Assembly: GCA_032173965.1 (NCBI GenBank)
Contig: CM063290.1
Span: 9,883,501-9,947,500 of the forward strand
DNA length: 64,000 nt
Direction: 5' to 3'
Source: Sitta carolinensis
Lineage: Eukaryota > Chordata > Aves > Passeriformes > Sittidae
Under the pieces are notes generated by a model. That model saw only the letters and a program-made list of their open reading frames with translations, made no database searches and was not told where the DNA came from. Shown piece after piece: positions 36,201 to 44,774 of this stretch; position 1 is the stretch's first letter, and the number at the start of each line of letters is the position of its first letter. The translations under genes and the position numbers were made by a program.

Positions 36201-39200
36201 CCCTGCCTCAACCACGACCTCTTCCAGGCAGTTCCCAGCACCCTGCCTGCTTTTCCCCAGGGGATTTGAATATGAATAAGCCTCGGCAGAGGAATGTGAT
36301 GAACACCACCAGCCAGCCCACCACCACTGGAGCCAAGCCACCACTGCTGTTGAGGCTGTGATAGAGTCTGCAGCCCCCCAGCACATGCCTGGGGAAAACA
36401 GTTATTTGCTCAGGGCCCATGGGGTCCTGAAGGTGTTGGAATGCTGTCCCTGGCTTGCTTGGCCTCAGCAAGATGACACCCTTCTCTGACTCCATCCCTG
36501 TCATCTAGAGACCCTCAGGATGTGCCTGCTGGGGAGGGTCTGGGGCTGAAAAGGAAATTTCCCAGAGCTGAACAAACAGGCGGAAACTTGTTCTCACCAG
36601 GGAAAGCCAACATGGAAATGGCAACTCAGCATGCCTTGACATTGCCTCCAGATATTTTCCATCCTCTCATACAAGCTGTAGCTGGCCAAAAAAGAGAGAC
36701 ACTTTCCGATGATAAATTTTGGGAAATTTTGAGAAAAAACACGCACCCTGCTTTGGGGACAAAAAACCCAATTGAATTTTTTTTTTTTTTTTTTTGTAAC
36801 AGCATTCTGGGGCAAAAAAAAGAAAACAAGTAATTTGGGCTCCATCTGTTTTCAATCCCTTTGAAATATACTGCGGTGCTTTAGAATTGCTTTTAAATCC
36901 AAAAGATTGTTTTGAAATGAAATAGTGTTTCAGACTGAAAAACGGGAGTGCCATCACCAGAAGCGAAGGAAAAAGGCATTTCGGCCCTGACGCACACACA
37001 GACTTGGCTGCGCCAGCACGTGGGACACAGCCTCTTCCACAGAAAATGATTTTTCTTAAGGAAATCTGTGGGAAGGAGGAATTTCCAGCCAGCTGCTCTG
37101 TGCGGGTCTACTGGCTGTCACCTCTGCCAGGACTCAAGAGCCACCGTGTGGGCTCCCATTCCTTGCCTTCAGCCCCAGAGATCGCAGGACCTGCAGCACA
37201 GCATTCCCGAAGTGCGGGAAAATCTTCCCAGCGCCCTGTGTCTGAGCTTGAGGATGCTCCAGCCATGGGGCCAGCCCCAACACTGCCCCCAGTGCCCCCA
37301 GACACAGCCCTGGGGCTGCAGGATGGGCCCCGGGAGAGCTGTGCTCTCCTCACCGGAGGTATCTACAGCCCCTTATCTGAGACGGGTCCCATGCCCCGAG
37401 CCACAGGGAGCAGAGGCAGCCCTTCAGCAGTAAACTAAACACAGAGGTCATCATCCCTGGTTAATATTTGCTGCTTCTGCTGGGGACTGTATACTTTTTT
37501 GTAGATCATTTACATCCAGCAAGCAGGCTGGTAATTAAATCCTGGTTGTTTGTTTGGAGTTTCTCCCTCTCGGGTCACGATGTCGACGTTTTCACTAGAG
37601 AAGATGTGTCCCTGAGGGAAATATCAATTGCCACAGAGAAATTCCCTATAAAAATACGCTGAAAGAATCCTCCTTTGAAAAATAAAATATAGTGACACCC
37701 CTTGTGCCTTAAATTTACCCTTGCCAATGCCTCCTGCTCTCTTCCTCGTTTCTTCTTGCATACTCAGTCCCTCATTAAGACTTCTGCCCTTCTGGATGGA
37801 GGCAGATTGGAGTCCCCCTCTGGTTGTGGCTCTGTACCTCTGCATTTTGGCTGGTGCTGTGGCTAACGGTGTGCCCAAGCTGTGGGGCCCCTCTCTGCCC
37901 CACATTGATTCCCACCGTAGGGTCAGGAGCTGGGATGCCCTGGCTGGCAGGAAAAAAAGCCCGGGTACGGGCTGTTGGGGATGCCCGGGAGCACTGATGC
38001 CTCCTGCAGCCAGGGCGTTAATGAAATACCAGAAACACCCAGGGGAATTTGGCCCGGCAGTTTGGTGTCTGCTGCCGGAGAGGAGCCGGCAGTCGGCAAT
38101 ACGGAAACACAGCCGCCACCAGCCCCCCCTCTCCAGCCCTCCAGGAATGCACTAATTGGACTGATGAAGGCCAAACATACCACTTGTAATATATATAAAT
38201 GGCTCATTAGGCAGAGAAATGGCAGCGCCGGGCTGAAGACACTGGGAACGACACGGGGAGGAGGCGCTCGGAGCCGGGACAGGGCAGGAGCGGCCCCGCT
38301 GAGCGGCCCCGCTGAGCACGGCGAGAAGGCAACACCCAGAGCAACAGGGCTTTATTTCACAGTGCCGCTGCTACTGACGACTGGGAATGAAGAAGGGACA
38401 GCCCCTGCAAAAGCCTCCAAGCGTCCTGGAGATCTCCCCAAGATAAATCGAGGGTCCTTTCATATGCAAACATGAAATTACCCTGAATCTCCGTGGGAAC
38501 ATAGGTGGCAGCCCTGCTGTGGGTGACAAAGGAGGATGGCTGGTTTCCTGTGCTGTGGGTTTGGCTTGGCGTCCAGAGATTGTCCCCTCCCGTATGGCAG
38601 CTGCACCCACACGCCCTATTTCTGGGCAAGGCTTGCTCCCTGGAGGGGCTGGGGACAAAAAGAGACCCAGGCAGGATGCTGGGGTCCTGCAAGAGCTGGG
38701 GACTTGCTTCCATGCCTGGTCTTCCTCCTTCCCCTGCACTATCCCCAGTGGCACAGGGGTATGGCCAGTGCCACCAGATGCCTCTGCAGAGAGCTGTCAG
38801 GATGGGAAAGACAGCAAAGCTCTGGTCTTCTCCCTTCTCTCAGCTGCCTCCTGGGGTTCAATGTGCTCCTTTGGGGACCCTACACTCCCAGGGAATGAAT
38901 GGCCCCCTGGCTGGGCTGGCTGACAGGACCAAAAGAGGATGCTCTCCTCCTGAATTCATGCCAAACCTTCATTTGTACACCTCCCTCGTTTGAATAGAGG
39001 AAGGTGTACATGGGTCCTGATCACCCTTATTGGAGCCCCAGGCTGAGCATGTACTGCTCTGAATGAAAAACCAAGCTTGTTCCCTGGTCCTGCATGTCCC
39101 TCACCAGTGCCTCATCAATCATTGACAGCATATCCCCCCATCTTCATTCCAATCATGGAGCTGTCTGCCAAGCTCTTGGGGGCTGATTTCATTCCAGGGC

Positions 39201-42200
39201 TTGACTGAGCAATGTGCAAAACCTCATAGACAGGTCCCCAGGCTCAGATCTCTGTAATAAGCTTGGGGATTTACTCATGATGGCCCCTTAGAAGGCAGGA
39301 CCCCTTCCTCCATCTACCTGACACAGTGCTTCTCAGTGACACTCTTCAAATCATTTTATCTGATTTTCTACTCAGGGCTGTGGCTTTTTGGGTACCCTGG
39401 GCCAGTGCTGCAGATTTGCAAACCATAGTGAAACCCTGTGCAAATGAGGAACTCCCAGACTGGTTCCCCGTGGATGATGAGCTGGGCAGAGCCTGCTGAG
39501 CAGCACAGCAAAGGGAAGGAGCAGGAAGAGGGCAGCCCAGGATGGGTGGCTGCTCCATCCCTGTCTGCATGTACCTGGCAGGCAGCTGACAGCAGCCATC
39601 CAAAACCTGAGGAGAGGCTGTATCCAATATACTGAGGCCCAGAGTTTGGCTTCCCAGCATGTGACTGGAGTTTCTACCTGCATGGGGGCTTCTCCAGGTG
39701 GGTATTTTGGGGATGGCTGTTCCTCCCATTCCTCCTGGCTCACTTCCTTACTGAAGTGCAGCTCCCCTTCTCTGCCATCCCCATTTGCATGAACAAGCCT
39801 CCCATGCTGTGAGCATTTCTTTAGGTGTCACGTTCTTTTTATATTATACACACACGCATGCATGTGCATATATATAAATAAACAGCTATTGTTTTAATTA
39901 GCCATTGTTTCAGAGCTCTGGAAACTGTTCCCTTCTGCAGACCACCCCGAAGGAAGAGGTCTGTGTGGGTTTACAGCTCAGATCACCCTGAGCTTGCCAC
40001 TTGGGATGAGCTTCTACTGCTTAAGAGCTCAGGTGTATGGGCAGCCAAGGAGTGTAGGAAACTCAGGCCAGGGCACAGGGGCTTTTTGCCTGTCCTGAGT
40101 TGAGTCCACACCTGCTCAGCCCCTTTTTAATCTCCTTTTTATGGCAGTCAAGATGATGAAGACCACGAACAAACAAGAAGGTGTTTCTTCACACACAGAG
40201 AGGCATATAATCCTATATTTAAGCTGACCAACTCTCTGGCATGTGGTGCTGCAGAGATTAAAGTTTCCCATGACCTCAGAAAGCAATGGTACAAGTTCAT
40301 AGATGGGGAATCCATTGAGCACCTTGGAACACAGAGATCTGCCTGTGTTTCTGAGCTTCCTCACTGGCACCAGCAGAATATTACTGGTATTACCTGTATG
40401 TGTCATGTCTATAGTTATATTCTATAGCCATGCACTGTGGCCTCTGTCAAAGAGGAGACCAATGCTGTTTTTACACCCTGCACTAGTACAGACAGAGCTG
40501 GACTCACAAACCCAAGGAGGAAAACAACCATAGAGTCATTTACTGGTCTCCTTAATGTTTTCTAAGTCAGTGGTTTAGTAGCATCAAGATTGCACTCTTA
40601 CCCAGCAGAGTAACCTCTGGATCTCCTGTAATCCATCCGTTTTCATCACTTTCCAAAATGTAATTCTGCGGTGGAGGCTCTGCAAGCTGAGTTACAGCCC
40701 CGAGCAAATTTATACAGCTGAGATCTAAATCCCTGTGAAAAATATCGCCTTCTTATGGAAATCCAGCAGCAGGGAGAGATGTGGTGCCAAGTTGGCACCA
40801 TGGCCAAATAACAGGAGCCTTATGAAAAAGGAAAAAAGAGCAGGGGGTGAAGGGCTGGAGGAGGGGTAAGGCTTGGAATGGGGAAAGTTTCCAAGAAATC
40901 TCTTCCTTGAGCTTATTGGGGTTTTAAAGCAATATATCTCTATATATGTCCTTGGGCCCTTGTGCTTGGAGAAGATCCAGGAGAAGCAGAAAGAGCTAAT
41001 CAAACCTCAATGAGAGCTGTTAGTAGGAGAGAGAATGCCAGCACAGAGGGGAAATTAAAGAAGGGAGCAAAGGATCCTAGGGGGAAAAACACACAAATGT
41101 TTGCTTTGTGTTTTTAGGGCAAGAATAAAACAATAATTTCAATTATCTGGCAACTAACACCAGGTCCAAGTTCTGTTGTTCCAGACCTGAGAGCAAGCTT
41201 CACCTGCCTCTGTGTGGAGGGGCAGGGTAGATCTTGTCTGGGGTGATGATGTAAGGTATGTTCAGCCAGACAACCTAGAAAGCACCTGCTTGCTACTGCT
41301 GGAAGCACCACACTTGAACATTTTCAAAGATATGGACAGCTGTCCTTGTCCTGGATGTGAAGGAGAGCCCTACTTGGAGAAACCTGTAGTATAAAGGCAA
41401 GGCTGCTCTGGGCAGTGTGTGGGCACTACAGTTTTGGGTGGTTATCACCCAGCAGTGAAGCATACTGAAATATTTGGAGGTTTTGGCCATGACACTTCCC
41501 TGGAAACCTCCATAGCAGCCTCAAGCTCAGGTCTAACCTTTCCCTTTTGTTTCCTGTGGGGCTGGACAGGGTGTCCCAAGAGCCTGCAAGGCATGGCCAG
41601 GGTTCCAGATGGCTGCAAGAGGCACCCACAGCCATGGCCTGTCAAAGTGTGCCCAGCTCAGGGGTTTTCCTTGCTGGCATCGGAGTGGCACAAACTGGTG
41701 TTTAGCCACAGCTGTTTTATCAGCCCATAGGTGTGAAAATCCCATTGGGTGAGGTAAGAATTAGGTGCCCAAATACTTTCAGAAATTTGTTCTGTGAGTA
41801 ATCTCTGACTCTGGTGTCCCATTCACTGTTGGTCCAGTGGATGCTGCCAGCTTACCTGTGTTCTCCCTGTGATCCACTGGACTGACAACACCTGAGCCCA
41901 ATACAATGGGGAAAACTGTCTTGTTCCCAGTTTTTCCAGCACTACCCTTTCTCAGCTGGCCAAGCAGCTCTGCTGTCTACCCCACCATCTGCCCTGAGAT
42001 GTCACAGCTCACCTTCACATAGTCGTATTCACAGAGGTAGGATGACTCCAAGTCAAAATGCATGAAGTACAGCTTGATTTTAAATCCATCAGGCACAGAG
42101 ATGTTCCACGTCATTTCTGAGTCACTGGGATAGGAGTCAGGAAATTGGGAGACTGGATCTCCCCAAACATGTCTGTCAGCTCCACGGCATCTGCCATGCA

Positions 42201-42681
42201 GAGCAGCAAGGCACAGAAGGGCCAGGCCAGAGGGTACCTGGAACACACATGTGAGGAGATGAAATGAAACTCTGCCAGTGAAAGTACCTGTGGAAGGCTC
42301 ATCTCTTCCCAAGTGGATCGTGCAAGAGGAGGCACAGCACCATGGCACCATGAGCAAGCCCTGGGAGGTGGAGGTGGGATCTGCACGTGGCTCCCATGAG
42401 GGAAGAGCCCCTTTGAAAGAGGGGTGCCACAGGTGCCACAAGTGATGCAAAGGCACTCCACAGCTCCCAGCCAGCCTGAAGTGCCATCAGGAGCTCAGTG
42501 TTTCCCATGCTTCTGGGAGCAGCAGCCATTGGCAACACATCTGCTAACTAATGGAGCTCGGATGGGCAAATCTTCATTTAATGGAAGAATAAACGTAAGC
42601 ATGCTTAATAAAATAATAATACTTTCTAAATCCATTTAGTGAAAATATCATGGCAATAACTGCTAAGTATTATTATTATTA

Positions 42682-42731
<50 letters not shown>

Positions 42732-44346
42732 TACTATTATTATTATTATTATTACTGCTGAGCCTCATCCTGTGAAATTGGGATCATTAGCTCTCAATAA
42801 ACAGTACACATCTTTGCAGCTGGGCAAAGATGGAATGAGGCCTCAGTTTTGCAACCCTGCATGTTACACTCTACCTTTCTCCTCTTTTCTTTCTTTTCTT
42901 TTCTTTTCTTTTCTTTTCTTTTCTTTTCTCTTCTCTTCTCTTCTCTTCTCTTCTCTTCTCTTCTCTTCTCTTCTCTTCTCTTCTCTTCTCTTCTCTTCTC
43001 TTCTCTTCTCTTCTCTTCTCTTCTCTTCTCTTCTCTTCTCTTCTCTTCTCTTCTCTTCTCTCTCTTCTCTTCTCTTCTCTTCTCTTCTCTTCTCTTCTCT
43101 TCCACCCAAAACAGAGAAGCATGCAGAGGCTGAGATCTATAAAGATCTTTTGTCATCAAACCCATCTTTTAAAAAATCTTGGTCGAAGAGTTTGTCACAA
43201 CGTGTTACCAAATTATGTATCCCAGAGGAGGGCAGAGAGAACAGGTAAATCTGTGGTAGTCCAGCTGACTTCACAACAGCCTCGAGCTTCATTTGACATG
43301 AAAGGGAGCATAAACTGAATATTCCTCTGCCCAAGGAGAGAACACCACCCGTGATAGAGGTGTGAACACAAAAGCCTGTGCTACTTCGTAGGACCCAGAA
43401 AGAGGAGCAGACCTCAGGCTCTTTACACATAGTGGAGCATACAAAGAAAAAGAAACATGCAAGAAATAAGAGCCATTATAAAAGAAAATTTCTAAAATAG
43501 GCACTAAGCCCTGGCAAAGGCTTGTAGGTGTGTACAACAGACATTGGAACTACTCACACATACATGTACACCTGGTTTCAAAATCAGGGCTTGATTTAGG
43601 TATGCTGGTGAGGAAATTGAAGCTGCATTAGTGGATTATTTTTAACCTGTCTGTGTTCTTTCAAAACCAGGACAGTAAATTTCTGGGGTTCATTTGTGTA
43701 GTGCCATCACTCTTCTCAGCTCTTCATTGCAAAGAAAAGTAGATGGGAGCTGAGAAATTTGGATTGATTTTTCTCTCAAGCAGAGTGAAGTTGAACATGC
43801 CCTTTTCTGACAGCTTTTCTGAAACCACAAAAATGTGTGAAGGGAAAAACTCTTACTCCTCTGGTCAGAGTGCATTCATGGGGTTGGATGCTGAGCTGGT
43901 GTAAATGGGCATCACCTCCATTTCAACAGGCTGTTTTCTTGTGCGGCTCTACTTTCCCCGAAGCAGGGGAGGCAAAGCAGCATCAAACTTCTTCCCCGTG
44001 ATAGGAGAGTCTTAACCTCATGTGAAAGTGATAAATGACCGTGGTGTGCACGGGAACCCGAGGGCCGTGCAGCAGGTCCCACCTCGCCCGTGCCTTTTCC
44101 CCCCGGCCATGGCAGAGCGGTGCCCACGCCAGGGTGTCCCTTTGGCTTTGCCGGGATGCCGGCGTGCGGGCTGGGCTGCGGCACGGAGCCGGGCCGGGAG
44201 CATTGCCTTGTTCGCTCAGGGACAGGGGAGCTGGAGCTGCGGTCATCATCGGGAAACCTTCCCTCGCAGGACGGCCCCCCCTGCCCGGCCGTGCCCTGAG
44301 GGTGCGGGAGCCCGGGCTCAGCCCGTCGCGGAGGCACTCACCTCAT
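23342..44346 (-). CDS. MASP1: MASP1 gene, MASP-3 isoform: complement lectin-pathway serine protease
   Basis: MASP-3 circulates bound to MBL, ficolins or collectins; it converts pro-factor D to factor D and has a developmental role. Eleven coding exons, 5' to 3': 44342-44346, 42013-42237, 35181-35356, 34789-34920, 34130-34326, 33687-33834, 33071-33189, 32159-32237, 27722-27859, 26664-26738, 23342-24236. Domains: signal peptide 1-19, CUB1, Ca-binding EGF (DVDEC), CUB2, CCP1, CCP2, protease. The activation site is KR|IIGG (Arg447-Ile448). The catalytic His is in LTAAHV, Asp in NHDIAL and Ser in GDSGGAF. With the missing bases counted, all phases agree and the length is 730 aa (human MASP-3: 728). 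As written, exons 2, 3 and 11 each carry a frameshift. No MASP-1 protease exons follow. Confidence 0.95.
24237..26663 (-). other. MASP1 intron 10
   Basis: No further exon is seen between CCP2 and the MASP-3 protease exon. Open frames here have no domain match that I recognise. Confidence 0.6.
26664..26738 (-). CDS. MASP1: MASP1 exon 10: CCP2 (second half)
   Basis: Intact 75-bp exon between gctctcttccag and CCAG|GTACTG. Encodes [19 protein letters not shown] then LPSCRP, closing the second CCP module before the protease exon. Confidence 0.9.
27722..27859 (-). CDS. MASP1: MASP1 exon 9: CCP2 (first half)
   Basis: Intact 138-bp exon between gtgttggctttcag and ACCG|GTGAGC. Encodes [20 protein letters not shown] through [11 protein letters not shown]. 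The frame stays open through parts of both introns, which makes a long spurious ORF here. Confidence 0.94.
27860..32158 (-). other. MASP1 intron 8
   Basis: In human this intron holds the small terminal exon of the MAp44 splice form. I looked for a similar exon and could not identify one; such a short, poorly conserved exon could be missed. A 45-bp-spaced duplication occurs at 29435-29505. A GC-rich stretch lies near 30400-30600. Confidence 0.5.
29435..29505. repeat. Imperfect 45-bp tandem duplication
   Basis: The phrase CAGCCCATCTCATCCCTGTG occurs at 29435 and again at 29480, with a similar continuation each time. A local duplication in MASP1 intron 8. Confidence 0.8.
32159..32237 (-). CDS. 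MASP1: MASP1 exon 8: CCP1 (second half)
   Basis: Intact 79-bp exon between cctcctgcacag and AAAA|GTAAGG. Encodes [19 protein letters not shown] then NKIPICK, with the C..W pair of the CCP fold. Confidence 0.94.
33071..33189 (-). CDS. MASP1: MASP1 exon 7: CCP1 (first half)
   Basis: Intact 119-bp exon between ctttttattcaaag and AAG|GTATGG. Encodes [20 protein letters not shown] through [10 protein letters not shown], the first half of the sushi/CCP1 module. Confidence 0.93.
33515..33560. repeat. Perfect 21-bp inverted repeat with 4-base loop
   Basis: The arms 33515-33535 and 33540-33560 are exact reverse complements separated by CTTT. The left arm begins ggagaggcataaag. It lies in MASP1 intron 6, between exons 6 and 7, and is not explained by either exon. 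Confidence 0.95.
33687..33834 (-). CDS. MASP1: MASP1 exon 6: CUB2 (second part)
   Basis: Intact 148-bp exon between ctttgcctcggcag and ATTG|GTAACT. Encodes [15 protein letters not shown] through [16 protein letters not shown], the conserved CUB2 end with its Ca-site Asp/Ser residues. Confidence 0.95.
34130..34326 (-). CDS. MASP1: MASP1 exon 5: CUB2 (first part)
   Basis: Intact 197-bp exon between gctgtgtttcag and AAG|GTGAGC. It runs from [16 protein letters not shown] to [25 protein letters not shown] starts the second CUB domain. Confidence 0.95.
34789..34920 (-). CDS. MASP1: MASP1 exon 4: calcium-binding EGF
   Basis: Intact 132-bp exon between ctccattctag and G|GTACCA. Encodes [19 protein letters not shown] and then [17 protein letters not shown], the Ca-binding EGF signature that mediates MASP dimerisation and binding to collagen-like recognition molecules. 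Confidence 0.95.
35181..35356 (-). CDS. MASP1: MASP1 exon 3: CUB1 (second part), frameshifted
   Basis: The acceptor is cttctgctaacag before 35356 and the donor GTGG|GTAAGC after 35181. [14 protein letters not shown] is in one frame and [35 protein letters not shown] in another. Two bases are missing near 35309-35313, consistent with AAACC read as AAC. The length is 176 bp where 178 is needed for phase. Confidence 0.92.
35357..42012 (-). other. MASP1 intron 2 (6.7 kb)
   Basis: No exon is recognised. Contains a 19-base T run at 36777-36795, a CpG-rich patch near 38220-38350 with a repeated gcggccccgctgag unit, and an inverted repeat of about 10 bp (tccagtggat/atccactgga) at 41833-41881. Confidence 0.55.
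42013..42237 (-). CDS. MASP1: MASP1 exon 2: signal peptide and CUB1 (first part), frameshifted
   Basis: The acceptor is gtgttccag before 42237 and the donor AAG|GTGAGC after 42013. The first part reads in the frame of [15 protein letters not shown], the rest in the frame of [20 protein letters not shown]. The frames meet at plus 42140-42141, where a CC on the coding strand would be CCC in an intact gene. All MASP CUB1 landmarks are otherwise present ([15 protein letters not shown]). Confidence 0.93.
42668..42755. repeat. (ATT)n trinucleotide repeat
   Basis: About 88 bp of TAT/ATT units with two small interruptions (atatt, attact). A microsatellite in MASP1 intron 1. Confidence 0.95.
42882..43102. 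repeat. (TTTTC)n then (TTCTC)n polypyrimidine tract
   Basis: About 220 bp of pure pyrimidine on the plus strand. TTTTC units (to about 42927) pass into about 35 TTCTC units, with one phase slip near 43060. The two unit types differ by one substitution. On the coding strand of MASP1 it is purine-only. The long ORFs through it are artefacts. Confidence 0.97.
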
Positions 44347-44660
44347 TTTGCTGCTGCGAGAGTTTCTCGGCGGATTTGGGGCGGAGGATTGATGGTTCGC
44401 TTGCGGCTCTGCCTCTTTCCCAACGCTCCGCTGTCCGTCTTATCTCTGTCCGGAGATTTGCGAGCGGGTGTGCGCCTATGTGTGTGTGCGTCTGGAGCTG
44501 TCTGGCATTTTCCATGCAGGTCACGCCTTCCCGTGCCTGCAGCCGTTCCCACATCCAGGCAGGCAGGCAGACCTGCCCGCATCCGAGCCCTCCTCCCCGC
44601 CCGCCTCTCCCTCCTCTCCGCCGCGGGGCTGCCCTGCGCTCCAGCGTTCAGCGGAGTTTT
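44045..44660. promoter_or_regulatory. MASP1: CpG-rich region around MASP1 exon 1 (likely promoter)
   Basis: CpGs are dense here (gcccgtcgcggag, gcggcacggagccgggccg, cggcggatttggggcgg) and rare on both sides. MASP1 coding exon 1 lies inside it at 44342. No TATA box was recognised upstream on the minus strand. The transcription start was not placed. Confidence 0.6.
44342..44346 (-). CDS. MASP1: MASP1 coding exon 1 (ATGAG only)
   Basis: On the minus strand gcagcaaaATGAG is followed by the consensus donor GTGAGTG at 44341-44335. The five coding bases join exon 2 in frame to give [15 protein letters not shown], a good signal peptide that starts MR like human MASP1 (MRWLLL). The site lies in CpG-rich DNA, as expected for a first exon. 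The 5' UTR extends to higher coordinates. Confidence 0.78.
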
Positions 44661-44688
44661 TGTCTTCTCTAATCTCCAGAGTTGTGGG

Positions 44689-44692
<4 letters not shown>

Positions 44693-44728
<36 letters not shown>
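44693..44728. repeat. (TG)18 microsatellite
   Basis: An uninterrupted TG dinucleotide run about 350 bp upstream of the MASP1 start codon, followed 30 bp later by a 17-base T run (44758-44774). Both lie in the presumed promoter or 5' UTR. Confidence 0.95.
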
Positions 44729-44729
<1 letters not shown>

Positions 44730-44774
44730 TGCCCATGCACATTGTGTTTTCTCTCTCTTTTTTTTTTTTTTTTT

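Larger units (their letters stand above)
42238..44341 (-). other. MASP1 intron 1 with two large simple repeats
   Basis: This intron separates the five-base first coding exon from exon 2. Its acceptor-proximal part holds an ATT tract and a long pyrimidine pentanucleotide tract, listed separately. No other exon was recognised. Confidence 0.6.

Noticed and set aside
41828..41889. Inverted repeat tccagtggat / atccactgga in MASP1 intron 2
   Set aside because: The arms are only about 10-11 bp with a spacer of about 30 bp, within chance for 64 kb.
42772..43248. Open frames on both strands rich in FSSLL or EEKRR
   Set aside because: They are translations of the TTTTC/TTCTC microsatellite in MASP1 intron 1.
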